This document shows, piece after piece, positions 36,849 to 46,449 of a stretch of DNA of 64,000 nucleotides (position 1 is its first letter; every line of letters starts with the position of its first letter). Both the position numbers and the translations under genes were made by a program. A model generated the notes under the pieces. The model had not been told where the DNA came from, did not search any database, and saw only the letters and a list, made by a program, of their open reading frames with translations. Source of the stretch: Microvirga lotononidis. Its GTDB lineage: Bacteria > Pseudomonadota > Alphaproteobacteria > Rhizobiales > Beijerinckiaceae. The DNA lies in assembly GCF_034627025.1 (NCBI RefSeq), contig NZ_CP141048.1, positions 2,554,001-2,618,000 on the forward strand. The letters run 5' to 3'.

Positions 36849-37243
36849 TGTCTTTCATTGGCCCGCTCGCATCGCCGCGAGAAGCGCGCGCCCCCAGACG
36901 CACATGAACCGGGCTGCGCCAAAATTGGGCAAAGACGTGAACAAGACCTTAAGGTTTCGCTGTCCAAATAGGCAATATTCGGTGTGACAAAATCGACCGG
37001 GCAAAAGTATGCGCGTCTTGGAGTAGGTCAAGTAGGCGACGCAGGCAGGATATTCCACGATTTCATACACGCGTGAGAGAGATCGAGCTCTCCTTCAGGC
37101 GCGCTTATTGACGATTGTCCTCTAAATAAGCTTATTTTCTTGGGTGCCTCATCGCCGGTAGCATAAGAGCCTGTTCCCTTTCGGACCAGAGCTGAACGTC
37201 CGAGTGACCAGCGCTAGGCAGTGTGATTGTATCCGAGGCATAT
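36849..37243. other. Intergenic region between the chemoreceptor and MocR genes
   Basis: About 395 bp, more AT-rich than the surroundings, holding the upstream region of the chemoreceptor gene. No gene and no clear structured element were found. Confidence 0.4.
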
Positions 37244-38569
37244 TCACGTCGCCGCCGCCAGTGCAATCGAGTCTGCTACTCGCTCGTAGCGATCCGACAA
37301 TGTGGCTGTTGCAATGCGCAGATGCCACGTCGGCAAGTTGGAAAACTTGGCTCCCGGGTGGACAGCGATGCCATGAGCCGCGAGCGTTACCATGGCGAAT
37401 GGCTCGGACGACACGGGGACCCAGGCGCATAGACCTTCGCCATGCAATGCGTTGACGCCCCTCTGTTGCAGGGCGCCAACGAGACGAGCGCGCCGGTTGT
37501 GGTAAATCGTACGAGCGTGGTCGATGGATTGCCGCGTGGCTGAATCACGTAACAACCATGCCGTGGCACCTTGCAGGATTCGGCTCGTCCAGCCGGCGCT
37601 GAAGCTGCGGTAGGACTGGATCTGCTCAACAATGGCGCGGGAGCTGGAGAGGACCGCCAAACGCAAGTCCGGCCCATGCGTTTTCGAGAACGACAGGATG
37701 TGGATGACCCGGTTCGGAAAGTGAATTCCCATCGAATGGCGTGGCGCTGAAGAGATATCTCCGACACCGTCGTCTTCGACGATGAGGGTGTCTGACTCCT
37801 TCAGAATGTCGACAAGCGCTTCGAAACGCTCCCGACTGACGCTCTGGCCGGTCACGGAATGCAGGCGGGGCTGAAAGATGAATGCGGCAGGTCTTGTTTT
37901 CAGTGCCACCTCAAGGGATGAAGGCAGCGGTCCTTCGTTGTCGCATTCGACCGGCACGATACGAACCCCTCGGTCTTCTAGAATGTCGAGGAGGCGCATC
38001 CCCGTCGGATTTTCAATCGCCACGGATGCTCCCGGCGGCAGTAATGCGTGAACCAGGGTGTAGACCGCGTTGTAGCCGCCATTCGTCGCCAGAAAGGCCT
38101 CCGGCTCATAAGGCCACGTTTTCCTCACTTCCTCTTCGAGCTCAGGCAAGATTCGATTGCGCTCGTAGCTGTTGAGGTTCTCCGCAGAGGCGCCGTAGGC
38201 CATTGCATTCGCGAGGGGCGGCAGCAGGCGGACATCGGGAACGGCTGCGGTCAAGTTCAGAATACCTTCGCCGTAATTGCCGGAACTCCCGAGGCGGTTT
38301 GGCTTCGCGACGAAGCGGTCTCCGCTCACCCAGGTGCCGTTTCTCCCTCGGCCGCTGATGATGTTCTGACGCCGCAACTCACTCCACGCTTCCGAGATCG
38401 TCGCAGGGCTGACCCCAAGCGCGAATGCAAGATCGCGGATTGGAGGCAACTTCGTACCAACGGTAAGCGCGCCAGCGCGGATGAGCGCTCTGGTCTCGAG
38501 AGCGATCCCGCGAATGGTCCTATCGTTCAATTTCTCGGCAAACCACTGCGCGTCTCTGCTTTCAACCAT
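37244..38569 (-). CDS. MocR-type GntR regulator with aminotransferase domain
   Basis: 441 residues. The N-terminal winged HTH (TVGTKLPPIRDLAFALGVSPATISEAWSELRRQ) is linked to a fold-type I aminotransferase domain. PLP should bind K296 in SFSKTHGP. Such regulators sense amino-compounds or PLP derivatives. It is divergent from the amino-acid importer/amidohydrolase operon and probably controls it through AATGTTCA/TGAACATT at 38584-38629. Confidence 0.9.
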   Translation of the reverse strand: MVESRDAQWFAEKLNDRTIRGIALETRALIRAGALTVGTKLPPIRDLAFALGVSPATISEAWSELRRQNIISGRGRNGTWVSGDRFVAKPNRLGSSGNYGEGILNLTAAVPDVRLLPPLANAMAYGASAENLNSYERNRILPELEEEVRKTWPYEPEAFLATNGGYNAVYTLVHALLPPGASVAIENPTGMRLLDILEDRGVRIVPVECDNEGPLPSSLEVALKTRPAAFIFQPRLHSVTGQSVSRERFEALVDILKESDTLIVEDDGVGDISSAPRHSMGIHFPNRVIHILSFSKTHGPDLRLAVLSSSRAIVEQIQSYRSFSAGWTSRILQGATAWLLRDSATRQSIDHARTIYHNRRARLVGALQQRGVNALHGEGLCAWVPVSSEPFAMVTLAAHGIAVHPGAKFSNLPTWHLRIATATLSDRYERVADSIALAAAT

Positions 38570-38583
38570 GCGGCACCAAATTT

Positions 38584-38629
38584 AATGTTCAATAACATAA
38601 TAGAGTTTGATCAACTTAATATGAACATT
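38584..38629. promoter_or_regulatory. Candidate MocR operator
   Basis: AATGTTCA (38584-38591) and TGAACATT (38622-38629) are perfect inverted copies, separated by 30 bp of AT-rich DNA containing AGTTTGATCAACT. The pair lies in the 100-bp divergent gap between the MocR gene and the operon it faces. Confidence 0.55.
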
Positions 38630-38669
38630 TTAATTACAGGCAGACCAAGTTTGCTGCGAGTGAAATCTG

Positions 38670-39632
38670 ATGCCATTGACCCTCCGTCTTGCCCTTCGCG
38701 ACTGGGACTACATGACGCCCCTGGTGTTGGGTGACGTTCGGTCCGATCGTCTCGATATCAAGGTTGATCGCGTCGGGACGCTCATTTCCAATGTCGCCCG
38801 TGACCCGTCGTACGAAGGGGCCGAGATGTCCTTCAGCCGCTATTCGCAGCTGCGGCATGACGGAGACGACAGCGTCGTGGGCATCCCGAATTTCATCATG
38901 CGCGGGTTCCGCCATCGATGCATCATCACCACGAAGGAAAGCCCAATCCGCAAATTGTCGGATCTTGCCGGCAAGAAGATCGGCGTGACGGGCTGGCGGG
39001 ATTCCGGCAACACCTGGACCCGCGCCGCCCTCCGTCGCGAAGGCGTCGGGATCGAAGATGCCATGTGGTACGCGGGCAGGCTGACTGAAGCACATCCCAT
39101 CACTGACCGGCTCGACGGGTTCGGCCGTCCGGGGCGCATCGAAGCGGCTCCTGGCGAGAGGCCGATGGTCGATCTTCTGAAGGATGGTGGCCTGGATGCC
39201 ATTTTCACCCCCTTCATGCCGCCGGGCTTCTTCGATCAGGATTCCCCGCTTCGCCAGGTCCTTGACGACTTCAGGGCTGCCGAGGTCGCTTACTACCATG
39301 ATGTCGGTTACGTACCAGGCATGCACCTGATCGGCCTCAAGGCTGAGCTTGTGCAGGAGCATCCGTGGGTCATGGATGAACTCAGCGAATTGATCGACGC
39401 CTCTCAGCGCATGTGGCTGCAGAAGCGTGAGAAATACGCGGATACGACCCCCTGGATGATCGATGAGCTTCGCCGTTGCGCCGCGGACCTGTCGCCCTCG
39501 TGGAATGTCAGCGGGCTCGAGGCGAACGAGAAGATGATCGGCGACTTCGGCACCGAGCTCTACGAGCAGAAGATCCTGCCGCGCGCTCTGACGCCGGCCG
39601 ATCTCTTTCCCTGGCACGCGCGTGCGCAATGA
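38670..39632 (+). CDS. Cytosolic binding-protein-fold enzyme, 4,5-dihydroxyphthalate decarboxylase-like
   Basis: 320 residues without signal peptide, beginning LTLRLALRDWDYMTPLVLGDV. The fold markers FSRYSQLRHDGDD, IMRGFRHRCIITTKESPIRKLSDLAGKKIGVTGW and SGNTWTRAALRREGV match NMT1/ThiY-like binding proteins, in particular the branch containing 4,5-dihydroxyphthalate decarboxylase. Lack of a leader suggests an intracellular enzyme. It is the first gene of the operon with an amino-acid importer and an amidohydrolase. The reaction is unknown. Confidence 0.7.
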   Translation: MPLTLRLALRDWDYMTPLVLGDVRSDRLDIKVDRVGTLISNVARDPSYEGAEMSFSRYSQLRHDGDDSVVGIPNFIMRGFRHRCIITTKESPIRKLSDLAGKKIGVTGWRDSGNTWTRAALRREGVGIEDAMWYAGRLTEAHPITDRLDGFGRPGRIEAAPGERPMVDLLKDGGLDAIFTPFMPPGFFDQDSPLRQVLDDFRAAEVAYYHDVGYVPGMHLIGLKAELVQEHPWVMDELSELIDASQRMWLQKREKYADTTPWMIDELRRCAADLSPSWNVSGLEANEKMIGDFGTELYEQKILPRALTPADLFPWHARAQ

Positions 39633-39691
39633 ATTCCGTCAGAGGGACTGACGACCTGAAACGGCGTCTTTAAATAGAAAGGGTTTCTTCC

Positions 39692-40582
39692 ATGCAGTCG
39701 AAATTGATCGCCTCCGCCGCATTCGCTGCCCTGCTTGTCGCAGGCTCGGCCATTGCGCAAGAAGCAGGCATCCCGAAGCAGAGCGTGAACCAGGAGCTGC
39801 GGGCACGCCTTCCGGAGAACATCCGCACCGAGGGCAAGATGATCTCGGTCAACAACGGTTCGTTCCCTCCCTATGAGATCGTCACCGGAACCGAGATGAC
39901 CGGCGCCAGCAGCGATCTGACGGATGCGATCGGTCAGGTTCTCGGCGTCAAGATCGAGCATGCCACGGTCGGCGGCCTGCCGGCGCTGCTCGCCGGCGTG
40001 AATTCCGGGCGCTACCAGTTCGCGTTCGGCCCCGTGGGCGATTTCAAGAGCCGCGAAGAAGCCAATGATTTCGTCGACTGGGTTCAGGAATTCGTCGTCT
40101 TCGCCGTTCAGAAGGGTAACCCCAAGGGCATCACCTCGCTCGATACCGCCTGCGGCAACCGCATCGCCGTCATGGCAGGCGGATCCGCTGAGCGCGTGAT
40201 CCAAGTCCAAGCCGAGAAGTGCAAGGCCGACGGCAGGGAGCCTCTCACGGTTCAGTCCTATACGGACCAGCCGAGCTCGATCCTCTCCGTCCGCTCGAAG
40301 CGCGCCGATGCGTTCTTCTCCTCGCAGGCGCCCCTGACGTACTTCGTTGCCCAGGCCAACGGCCAGCTCGAACTGACCGGCGTCGGGCAGAAGAACGGAT
40401 TCGAGGATCTCTATCAGGGCGCCGTCGTTCCCAAGGGATCGCCGCTCGGCCCGGTGCTGCTCGATACCATCAAGCTCTTGATGAGCAATGGAACCTACGC
40501 GGCCATCATGAAGAAATGGGGCCTTGAGAACAACATGATCAAGGAGCCCGGCATCAACCTTGGTGGAGCGCTGCCGAAATGA
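39692..40582 (+). CDS. Amino-acid ABC transporter substrate-binding protein
   Basis: 296 residues with a signal peptide ending GSAIAQ (about residue 23). SBP_bac_3 fold: GKMISVNNGSFPPYEIVTGTEMTGASSDLTDAIGQVLGV. It collects a polar amino acid or related compound in the periplasm. Its stop overlaps the permease start by 4 nt (ATGA). Confidence 0.88.
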   Translation: MQSKLIASAAFAALLVAGSAIAQEAGIPKQSVNQELRARLPENIRTEGKMISVNNGSFPPYEIVTGTEMTGASSDLTDAIGQVLGVKIEHATVGGLPALLAGVNSGRYQFAFGPVGDFKSREEANDFVDWVQEFVVFAVQKGNPKGITSLDTACGNRIAVMAGGSAERVIQVQAEKCKADGREPLTVQSYTDQPSSILSVRSKRADAFFSSQAPLTYFVAQANGQLELTGVGQKNGFEDLYQGAVVPKGSPLGPVLLDTIKLLMSNGTYAAIMKKWGLENNMIKEPGINLGGALPK

Positions 40583-41514
40583 ACCGTCTTGATCTGTCGA
40601 GCGCATCGCCCTTGGGCGATGCGCACTTCCGGGACGTGGCGACGGCCCACGCTCCCTTCCGCCTCGGCCGGTTGATTCTCTGGGCCGTCATCCTTCTCGT
40701 GGCGGCGAACTTCGCCTGGATCGTCGCCCATAACGAAAACTTCGGCTGGCCTGTCGTGGTCGCCTATTTCTTCGATCCGACGGTCATCAACGGCCTCTAT
40801 GTCAGCCTTGGGCTCACAGTCGTCGCGATGGCGATCGGCACGGTTCTCGGACTCGTTCTCGCCATCGCCCGCATGTCCAAGGACCGGCTGGCGAACTCGT
40901 TCGCCTCCCTGTTCATCTGGTTCTTCCGGGGCACGCCGCTGCTCGTGCAGCTCATCTTCTGGTACAACCTGTCGACCTTGTTCCCGCGCCTGTCGATTTC
41001 CATTCCCTTCGGGCCCACGCTCGCGAGCTGGGATACGAATTCGGTCATCACGCCGATGACGGCCGCCATCGTCGGGCTCGCGCTGAACGAGGCAGCCTAC
41101 ATGGCGGAAATCATTCGCGGCGGCCTCCTCTCCGTGGATCGCGGCCAGACGGAAACAGCCGAAGCCTTCGGCATGACGCGGGCCAGGGCTCTATGGCGGA
41201 TCATCATCCCGCAGGCCATGCGCTCCATCGTTCCCCCGACCGGCAACCAGCTGATCAGCATGATCAAGGCGACGTCTCTCGTCAGCGTGATCGCGATGGC
41301 CGATCTGCTCTATTCCGTGCAGTCGATCTACAACCGCACCTTCGAAATCATTCCGATGCTGCTCGTGGCGGTCATCTGGTATCTGCTCATCACCTCGATC
41401 CTCAATGTCGGGCAGAGCTATATCGAGGCCTATTACGGCCGCAGCGAGCGCCGCAACAGAACCGCCGATAAACCGGCGCCTGTCGTTGCAGCCGTAGAGG
41501 AGGCAAGCCATTGA
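40579..41514 (+). CDS. Amino-acid ABC transporter permease
   Basis: 311 residues, five or so membrane segments with an N-terminal cytosolic extension of about 30 residues. [28 protein letters not shown] and the coupling loop [31 protein letters not shown] are typical of the HisM/GlnP family. As a single permease gene it probably forms a homodimer. Overlaps both neighbours by 4 nt. Confidence 0.92.
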   Translation: MNRLDLSSASPLGDAHFRDVATAHAPFRLGRLILWAVILLVAANFAWIVAHNENFGWPVVVAYFFDPTVINGLYVSLGLTVVAMAIGTVLGLVLAIARMSKDRLANSFASLFIWFFRGTPLLVQLIFWYNLSTLFPRLSISIPFGPTLASWDTNSVITPMTAAIVGLALNEAAYMAEIIRGGLLSVDRGQTETAEAFGMTRARALWRIIIPQAMRSIVPPTGNQLISMIKATSLVSVIAMADLLYSVQSIYNRTFEIIPMLLVAVIWYLLITSILNVGQSYIEAYYGRSERRNRTADKPAPVVAAVEEASH

Positions 41515-42290
41515 GTGCCGCCCAGACCCTGACGCCGCTTGTCCAGGCCAACGATGTCCATAAATCCTTCGATCAGCTTGAAGTGCTGAAGGGAATCGAC
41601 CTCGACGTCATGCCGGGAGAGGTCGTCGTGATCCTCGGTCCCTCCGGCTCGGGAAAATCCACCTTCCTGCGCTGCATCAACCACTTGGAGGCCATCAACA
41701 AGGGCTTCATCGCGGTCGATGGCGAGCAGATCGGCTACCGGCTCCGCGGCGATCGTCTCGAGAAGCTCTCCGCGAACGGCATCGCCCGCCAGCGCCGGAA
41801 GATCGGCATGGTGTTCCAGCAGTTCAATCTGTACCCGCACATGACGGTGCTGCAGAACATCATCGAGGCGCCCGTGGGCATTCATGGCGAAAGCCGCCAG
41901 GAAGCGACCCGGAACGCCCTGAGTCTCCTGGAGCGGGTCGGGTTGTCGGAAAAGGCCGGCAGCTATCCGCGCCAGCTTTCCGGCGGCCAGCAGCAGCGCG
42001 TCGCGATTGCCCGCGCCCTTGCGATCAAGCCCAAACTGATGCTGTTCGACGAGCCCACATCGGCCCTCGACCCGGAGCTGGTCGGCGAGGTGCTCGCCAC
42101 CATGCGCGATCTCGCCAAGCAGGGTCTCACCATGATCGTCGTCACCCACGAGATCGGCTTCGCCCGCGAGGCGGCGGACCGGGTCGTGTTCATGGATGGC
42201 GGCAAGATCGTCGAGATGGGCAGCCCGGACGATGTGATCGGAAATCCTCAGCATCCTCGCACGAAGGCCTTCCTGTCGCGCTTCCTGTGA
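41511..42290 (+). CDS. Amino-acid ABC transporter ATPase
   Basis: 259 residues. The start is a TTG overlapping the permease stop (TTGA), preceded by a very strong GAGGAGG ribosome site. Walker [12 protein letters not shown]-loop [15 protein letters not shown], signature [17 protein letters not shown], Walker [15 protein letters not shown] and H-loop VTHE are complete; the C-terminus matches the GlnQ/HisP family. Confidence 0.93.
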   Translation: MSAAQTLTPLVQANDVHKSFDQLEVLKGIDLDVMPGEVVVILGPSGSGKSTFLRCINHLEAINKGFIAVDGEQIGYRLRGDRLEKLSANGIARQRRKIGMVFQQFNLYPHMTVLQNIIEAPVGIHGESRQEATRNALSLLERVGLSEKAGSYPRQLSGGQQQRVAIARALAIKPKLMLFDEPTSALDPELVGEVLATMRDLAKQGLTMIVVTHEIGFAREAADRVVFMDGGKIVEMGSPDDVIGNPQHPRTKAFLSRFL

Positions 42291-42343
42291 CCGTCGACGG
42301 CCTTCTTCCAAGCCAGCGTTTCATTGCCATTCGGACGAATACC

Positions 42344-43525
42344 ATGCTCAACGACAACGTCTTTGCCAGAGTCTCGGATTTCGAAGCCATGGAAGCGGAG
42401 CTCACGGGCATCCGCCACCATCTCCATGCCAATCCTGAACTCTCCTTCGAGGAGGCCGAAACGGCGCGCTTCGTCGCCGACAAGCTCGAGGGTTGGGGCT
42501 ATGAGGTAACCCGCAATGTCGGCGGGCATGGTGTCGTTGCGCGCCTGAGCGCGGGCGACGGACGGAAGGGCATCGCCATTCGGGCCGACATGGACGCTCT
42601 CCCGATCGTGGAAGAGAGCGGTCTAGCCTATGCAAGCCAATCCCTCGGCAAGATGCACGCCTGCGGCCATGACGGGCATACGACCGTGCTGCTCGGAGCC
42701 GCCGAATATCTGGCCCGGACCCGGCGGTTCAATGGCACCGTCACGCTGGTCTTCCAGCCGGCCGAAGAGGCCGGCAAGTTCAGCGGCGCCCAGGCCATGA
42801 TTGCCGATGGTCTCTTCGAGCGCTTTCCCTTCGATGCCATCTTCGGCCTGCACAATCACCCCGGCGCGCCTGAAGGCAACATCCTCTTGCGCTCCGGCCC
42901 GATGATGGCCTCGTCCGACACCGTCAACATCACGATCACAGGCAAAGGGGGGCATGCCTCGCGGCCCCATCTCACCATCGATCCGGTGGTGGTCGCGTGC
43001 AACCTGGTGGTCTCGCTGCAGACGATCGTGTCGCGGAATATCGACCCGACCCAGACGGCCGTCGTCACTGTTGGAACGATCCATGCAGGCAGCGCCGTCA
43101 ACGTCATTCCGGAATATGCCAAGCTCGCGCTGAGCGTCCGCTCCTTCGATCCGAAGATCCGGGATCTCCTGCAGGAGAGGATCCTCAAGCTGACTCAATC
43201 CGTCGTCGACGGCTATGGCGCGACGGCCGAGATCGAGTACGAGCGGGGATATCCCGTCGTGGTCAACTCCGAAGAGGAGACGGCCTTTGCCCGCACCGTT
43301 GCCGAGGAGCTGATCGGGACAGACAGGGTTTCGACCTGTCATCTCATTCCGGGAAGCGAGGATTTCGCCTATTTCCTCGAGCACAAGCCCGGCAGCTTCC
43401 TGCGGCTCGGAAATGGGACGAACTCCGCCATCCTGCACAGCTCGAAATACGACTTCGCCGACGGAAGCCTGACCACGGGAGCCGCATTGTGGGCCCGCTT
43501 GGTGGAGCGCTATCTCGCTGAATGA
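42344..43525 (+). CDS. M20-family amidohydrolase (hippurate hydrolase/N-acyl amino acid deacylase type)
   Basis: 393 residues from the ATG at 42344; a GTG at 42287 overlapping the ATPase stop would add 19 residues. Metal-site motifs: MHACGHDGHT, QPAEEAG, LHNHPG and a C-terminal IPGSEDFAYF. Dimerisation domain around GGHASRPH. It hydrolyses N-acyl amino acids or related amides in the cytosol, consistent with the imported substrate being an acylated amino acid. Confidence 0.9.
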   Translation: MLNDNVFARVSDFEAMEAELTGIRHHLHANPELSFEEAETARFVADKLEGWGYEVTRNVGGHGVVARLSAGDGRKGIAIRADMDALPIVEESGLAYASQSLGKMHACGHDGHTTVLLGAAEYLARTRRFNGTVTLVFQPAEEAGKFSGAQAMIADGLFERFPFDAIFGLHNHPGAPEGNILLRSGPMMASSDTVNITITGKGGHASRPHLTIDPVVVACNLVVSLQTIVSRNIDPTQTAVVTVGTIHAGSAVNVIPEYAKLALSVRSFDPKIRDLLQERILKLTQSVVDGYGATAEIEYERGYPVVVNSEEETAFARTVAEELIGTDRVSTCHLIPGSEDFAYFLEHKPGSFLRLGNGTNSAILHSSKYDFADGSLTTGAALWARLVERYLAE

Positions 43526-43669
43526 CGGAAACGCGGCAGTTCGCCTGCTGAAGAGCGTACCCGATCCCAGCTGACGGCAAGATGGGGTCGGGACCCACAT
43601 GCAAAAAGGCCAGGTGGAGCGCGCCACATCGACGGTCATGTCGCCCGCGCTCCCGACCCGTTACCAGCT

Positions 43670-44116
43670 TCAGCCTTCGGCATCCATGGCGTGAAGCATT
43701 TCGACGCGACGGCGGCAATCCTCATCAGTTGAGAATTCAGCCGACAGATAGGACGCAACGAGGTCCTGCGCGAGCCAGGCGCCGACGATCTTGGCCCCAA
43801 TGCACATCACGTTCACGTCGTCATGCTCGACCGATTGATGAGCCGAATGGATGTCGTGGCAGACGGCGGCGCGGATGCCCTTGACCTTGTTGGCCGCAAT
43901 CGACGCGCCGACGCCCGTCCCGCAGACCATGATGCCGCGCTCGGCCTCGCCGGATTTCACCTTCTGGGTCAACGCGCGGGCAATGTCCGGGAAGTCGACG
44001 GGCTTATCGTCGAAGGATCCGACGTCGATCACTTCATGGCCGAGCGAGCGTACGTGTTCGACCACCGCGTTCTTCAGGGGCCATCCGGCGTGATCCGATC
44101 CGATTACGACGCGCAT
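43670..44116 (-). CDS. rpiB: RpiB/LacAB-family sugar-phosphate isomerase
   Basis: 148 residues. MRVVIGSDHAGWPLKNAV at the start, catalytic Cys in VCGTGVGASIAANKVKGIRAAVCHD, and the phosphate-binding His/Arg blocks are conserved. Family members isomerise ribose-5-phosphate or erythrose/allose phosphates. It is the last gene of the minus-strand amino-acid-type importer operon, which makes a role in a specific sugar-acid or polyol pathway more likely than housekeeping. Confidence 0.88.
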   Translation of the reverse strand: MRVVIGSDHAGWPLKNAVVEHVRSLGHEVIDVGSFDDKPVDFPDIARALTQKVKSGEAERGIMVCGTGVGASIAANKVKGIRAAVCHDIHSAHQSVEHDDVNVMCIGAKIVGAWLAQDLVASYLSAEFSTDEDCRRRVEMLHAMDAEG

Positions 44117-44150
44117 TGAAAATAACCTTTTTTGCTTTGCGATTGCAGGC

Positions 44151-44175
44151 CGCGTGGTGCCGGGGGCACCACGCG
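44151..44175 (-). promoter_or_regulatory. Intercistronic hairpin between binding-protein gene and rpiB
   Basis: CGCGTGGTGCC and GGCACCACGCG form a perfect 11-bp stem with a GGG loop, 13 nt after the stop of the binding-protein gene in transcription order. No U-tract follows. It resembles the element behind ugpB and may stabilise the upstream message. Confidence 0.65.
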
Positions 44176-44188
44176 TATTCGTTTAGAC

Positions 44189-44983
44189 TCAGCTCCGCAT
44201 TTCCTGCGGAAGCTCGGTGCCATGGAACTTCTTGTAGATCTCGTTCAGCTTGCCGTTCTTCAGGTTGGTCGAGATCCACTCGTTGAGCTTCTCGACCAGG
44301 GCCGGCTCGCCTTTGCGGACGCCGATGGCGAGATCGAAGGTGCGGATGAGAACCTTCGGCTCGAACACGCGAGATGGGTTCTTGACGCCGATCTGGTTGG
44401 CGATCGTCGCCGAGGTCGCGACGCAGTCCGCCTGTCCGGAAACGGCGGCCGTCACCATGGTGGCGTCGTCGTCGAATCGGGCGAGAGTGAGGTTGCGATC
44501 CTTCATGTTCGACAATTCGGTATCCTGGGTCGTGCCGCGGGAAACCGCGATGGTTTTGCCCTTCAGGTCGCTCCAATCCTTCGCTTCGACCGTCTTCAGG
44601 CAGGCGACGACGGATTGCAGCGCCGCATAGGCCTTGGTGAAGTCGATCACCTTGGCGCGTTCCGGCGTGACGGAAAGGGTCGAGACGATGATGTCCGCCT
44701 TGTTGGTCTGGACATTCGGGATGCGGGTTGCGCCCGTGGTCTGGACGAATTCGAGCTCGAGGCCCCAATCCTTCGCCAGAAGCTGAGCGGTCTCCACGTC
44801 CGAGCCGGTCGGCTTGAGATTGGCGTCCATCATGCCGGACGGCGGGATCGCCATATCGGTCGCGATCCGGATCTTCTTCGCCTTCATGATGTCGTCGAGA
44901 AGGTCTGCATGGGCGGCCGAGGTGCCGAATGCAACCATGCAGGTCATGGCGAAGGCGGCGGCTGATAGTGAGCGCTTCATCAT
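44189..44983 (-). CDS. Amino-acid ABC transporter substrate-binding protein
   Basis: 264 residues from the ATG at 44983; the frame opens at 45001. Signal peptide ends near SAAHADLLDD. SBP_bac_3 features: KKIRIATDMAIPPSGMMDANLKPTGSDVETAQLLAKDWG and DLKGKTIAVSRGTTQD. The ligand is not predictable. It is the fifth gene of its operon and is followed by a strong hairpin, which may raise its yield. Confidence 0.88.
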   Translation of the reverse strand: MMKRSLSAAAFAMTCMVAFGTSAAHADLLDDIMKAKKIRIATDMAIPPSGMMDANLKPTGSDVETAQLLAKDWGLELEFVQTTGATRIPNVQTNKADIIVSTLSVTPERAKVIDFTKAYAALQSVVACLKTVEAKDWSDLKGKTIAVSRGTTQDTELSNMKDRNLTLARFDDDATMVTAAVSGQADCVATSATIANQIGVKNPSRVFEPKVLIRTFDLAIGVRKGEPALVEKLNEWISTNLKNGKLNEIYKKFHGTELPQEMRS

Positions 44984-45013
44984 CGTCGTTTTCTCCCTCA
45001 ATCGTCGTTGTCG

Positions 45014-45769
45014 TTAAAGCCCTGTGCCAACGAACTGGGCGAGTTCCGGAGTTGCGGGCGATGTCAGGATCGCGGCAGGTCCGGTCTCATGGACCTTGCC
45101 GCGGTGCATGAACACCACCCGGTTGGCGATACCCCTGGCAAATCCCATCTCGTGCGTGACCATCACCATGGTCATGCCGTCCGCAGCGAGCGCTTCGATG
45201 ACTTTCAGCACCTCTCCGGTGAGTTCCGGATCGAGGGCCGACGTCACTTCGTCGAACAGCATCACCTTGGGCTGCATGGCAAGCGAGCGCGCAATCGCCG
45301 CCCGCTGCTGCTGGCCGCCGGAAAGCTGTTCGGGATACTGATGGAGCTTGTCCTCCAGCCCGACCTGGGCCAGGACTTGCCGCGCCTGCTCCTTCGCCTG
45401 GGCCTTGGAAATGCCCTTCACGGAGCAGGGGGCAAGCGTGATGTTCTCCTCGATCGTCAGGTGAGGGAACAGGTTGTAGCTCTGGAAGACGATGCCGACA
45501 TCCTGCCGCAAGGCTCTCAGGTCGAGCTTGGGATCGCTGACCCGATGGTCGCACACGACAATCTCCCCGCTGTCGATCTTCTCGAACCGGTCGATGCAGC
45601 GAAGGGCCGTGCTCTTGCCGGAACCGCTCCGTCCGATCAGGACGAGAACCTCTCCGCGATCCACCTCGAAGCTGACGCCGTCGAGCACTTTGAGCGGACC
45701 GAAGCTCTTGTGCACGTTCTTGAGGGAAACCACCGGCGATGTGGGTGCCGCGTTCAGTGTCTGGTGCAT
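45014..45769 (-). CDS. Amino-acid ABC transporter ATPase
   Basis: 251 residues. Walker A LIGRSGSGKST, Q-loop GIVFQSYNLFPHLTI, signature [17 protein letters not shown], Walker B VMLFDEVTSALDPE (Val instead of the common Pro) and H-loop VTHEMGFA. It serves the two permeases just upstream, with 1 nt between stop and start. Confidence 0.93.
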   Translation of the reverse strand: MHQTLNAAPTSPVVSLKNVHKSFGPLKVLDGVSFEVDRGEVLVLIGRSGSGKSTALRCIDRFEKIDSGEIVVCDHRVSDPKLDLRALRQDVGIVFQSYNLFPHLTIEENITLAPCSVKGISKAQAKEQARQVLAQVGLEDKLHQYPEQLSGGQQQRAAIARSLAMQPKVMLFDEVTSALDPELTGEVLKVIEALAADGMTMVMVTHEMGFARGIANRVVFMHRGKVHETGPAAILTSPATPELAQFVGTGL

Positions 45770-45770
45770 G

Positions 45771-46439
45771 TCAGGCAGTCCCGAGTGAGAGGCGGGCAGG
45801 GCCGCTGCGCATCTCCAGGCGGCGGCTGATGAGGGAGATCGGATAGCAGAGGGCGAAGTAGATCACGGCGATGATGGTGTAGATCAGGAAGGGCTCGAAC
45901 AGGGAGTTGTTGATGATCTGGCCCGAGCGAGCGAGCTCCACGAAGCCGACCACCGAGGCCAGCGAGGTGTTCTTGATGATCTGGACCATGAAGCCGACGG
46001 TCGGAGGCGTGGCGATGCGAACCGCCTGCGGCAGGATGACTTTCACCATCCGCTGGGAGCGGCTGAGGGCAAGCCCTTCCGCCGCTTCCCATTGCGGCTT
46101 CGGAACGGACTCGATGCTGCCGCGCCAGATTTCGCCGAGATAGGCTCCGACATAGATCGTCAGCGAGGCTCCGGCGGCCGTCAGCGGAGAGACGGTGATG
46201 CCCAGCGTCGGCAGACCGAAATAGGTCAGGAACATGATGACAAGCAGCGGCGTGCCCTGGATGAGCTGAACGTAGCCGGCACTGAGGAGCCGGACGATCC
46301 GGCTCGGCGAGATGCGGCACAGGGCAATGATGAAGCCCGCGATGCCGCCGCCGAGCAGGCCGATGAGTGACAGGCCTATGGTCCACAAGGCTCCATAGCC
46401 GAGGAACATGAGGTGATTGGCATTCAGGGAACCGCCCAT
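45771..46439 (-). CDS. Amino-acid ABC transporter permease (second subunit)
   Basis: 222 residues with five membrane segments. Coupling loop SVPKPQWEAAEGLALSRSQRMVKVILPQAVR. It forms a heterodimer with the protein encoded by 46450-47133; the gap between the genes is 10 nt and GAGGAG lies ahead of the start. Confidence 0.92.
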   Translation of the reverse strand: MGGSLNANHLMFLGYGALWTIGLSLIGLLGGGIAGFIIALCRISPSRIVRLLSAGYVQLIQGTPLLVIMFLTYFGLPTLGITVSPLTAAGASLTIYVGAYLGEIWRGSIESVPKPQWEAAEGLALSRSQRMVKVILPQAVRIATPPTVGFMVQIIKNTSLASVVGFVELARSGQIINNSLFEPFLIYTIIAVIYFALCYPISLISRRLEMRSGPARLSLGTA

Positions 46440-46449
46440 CGTCTCCTCC

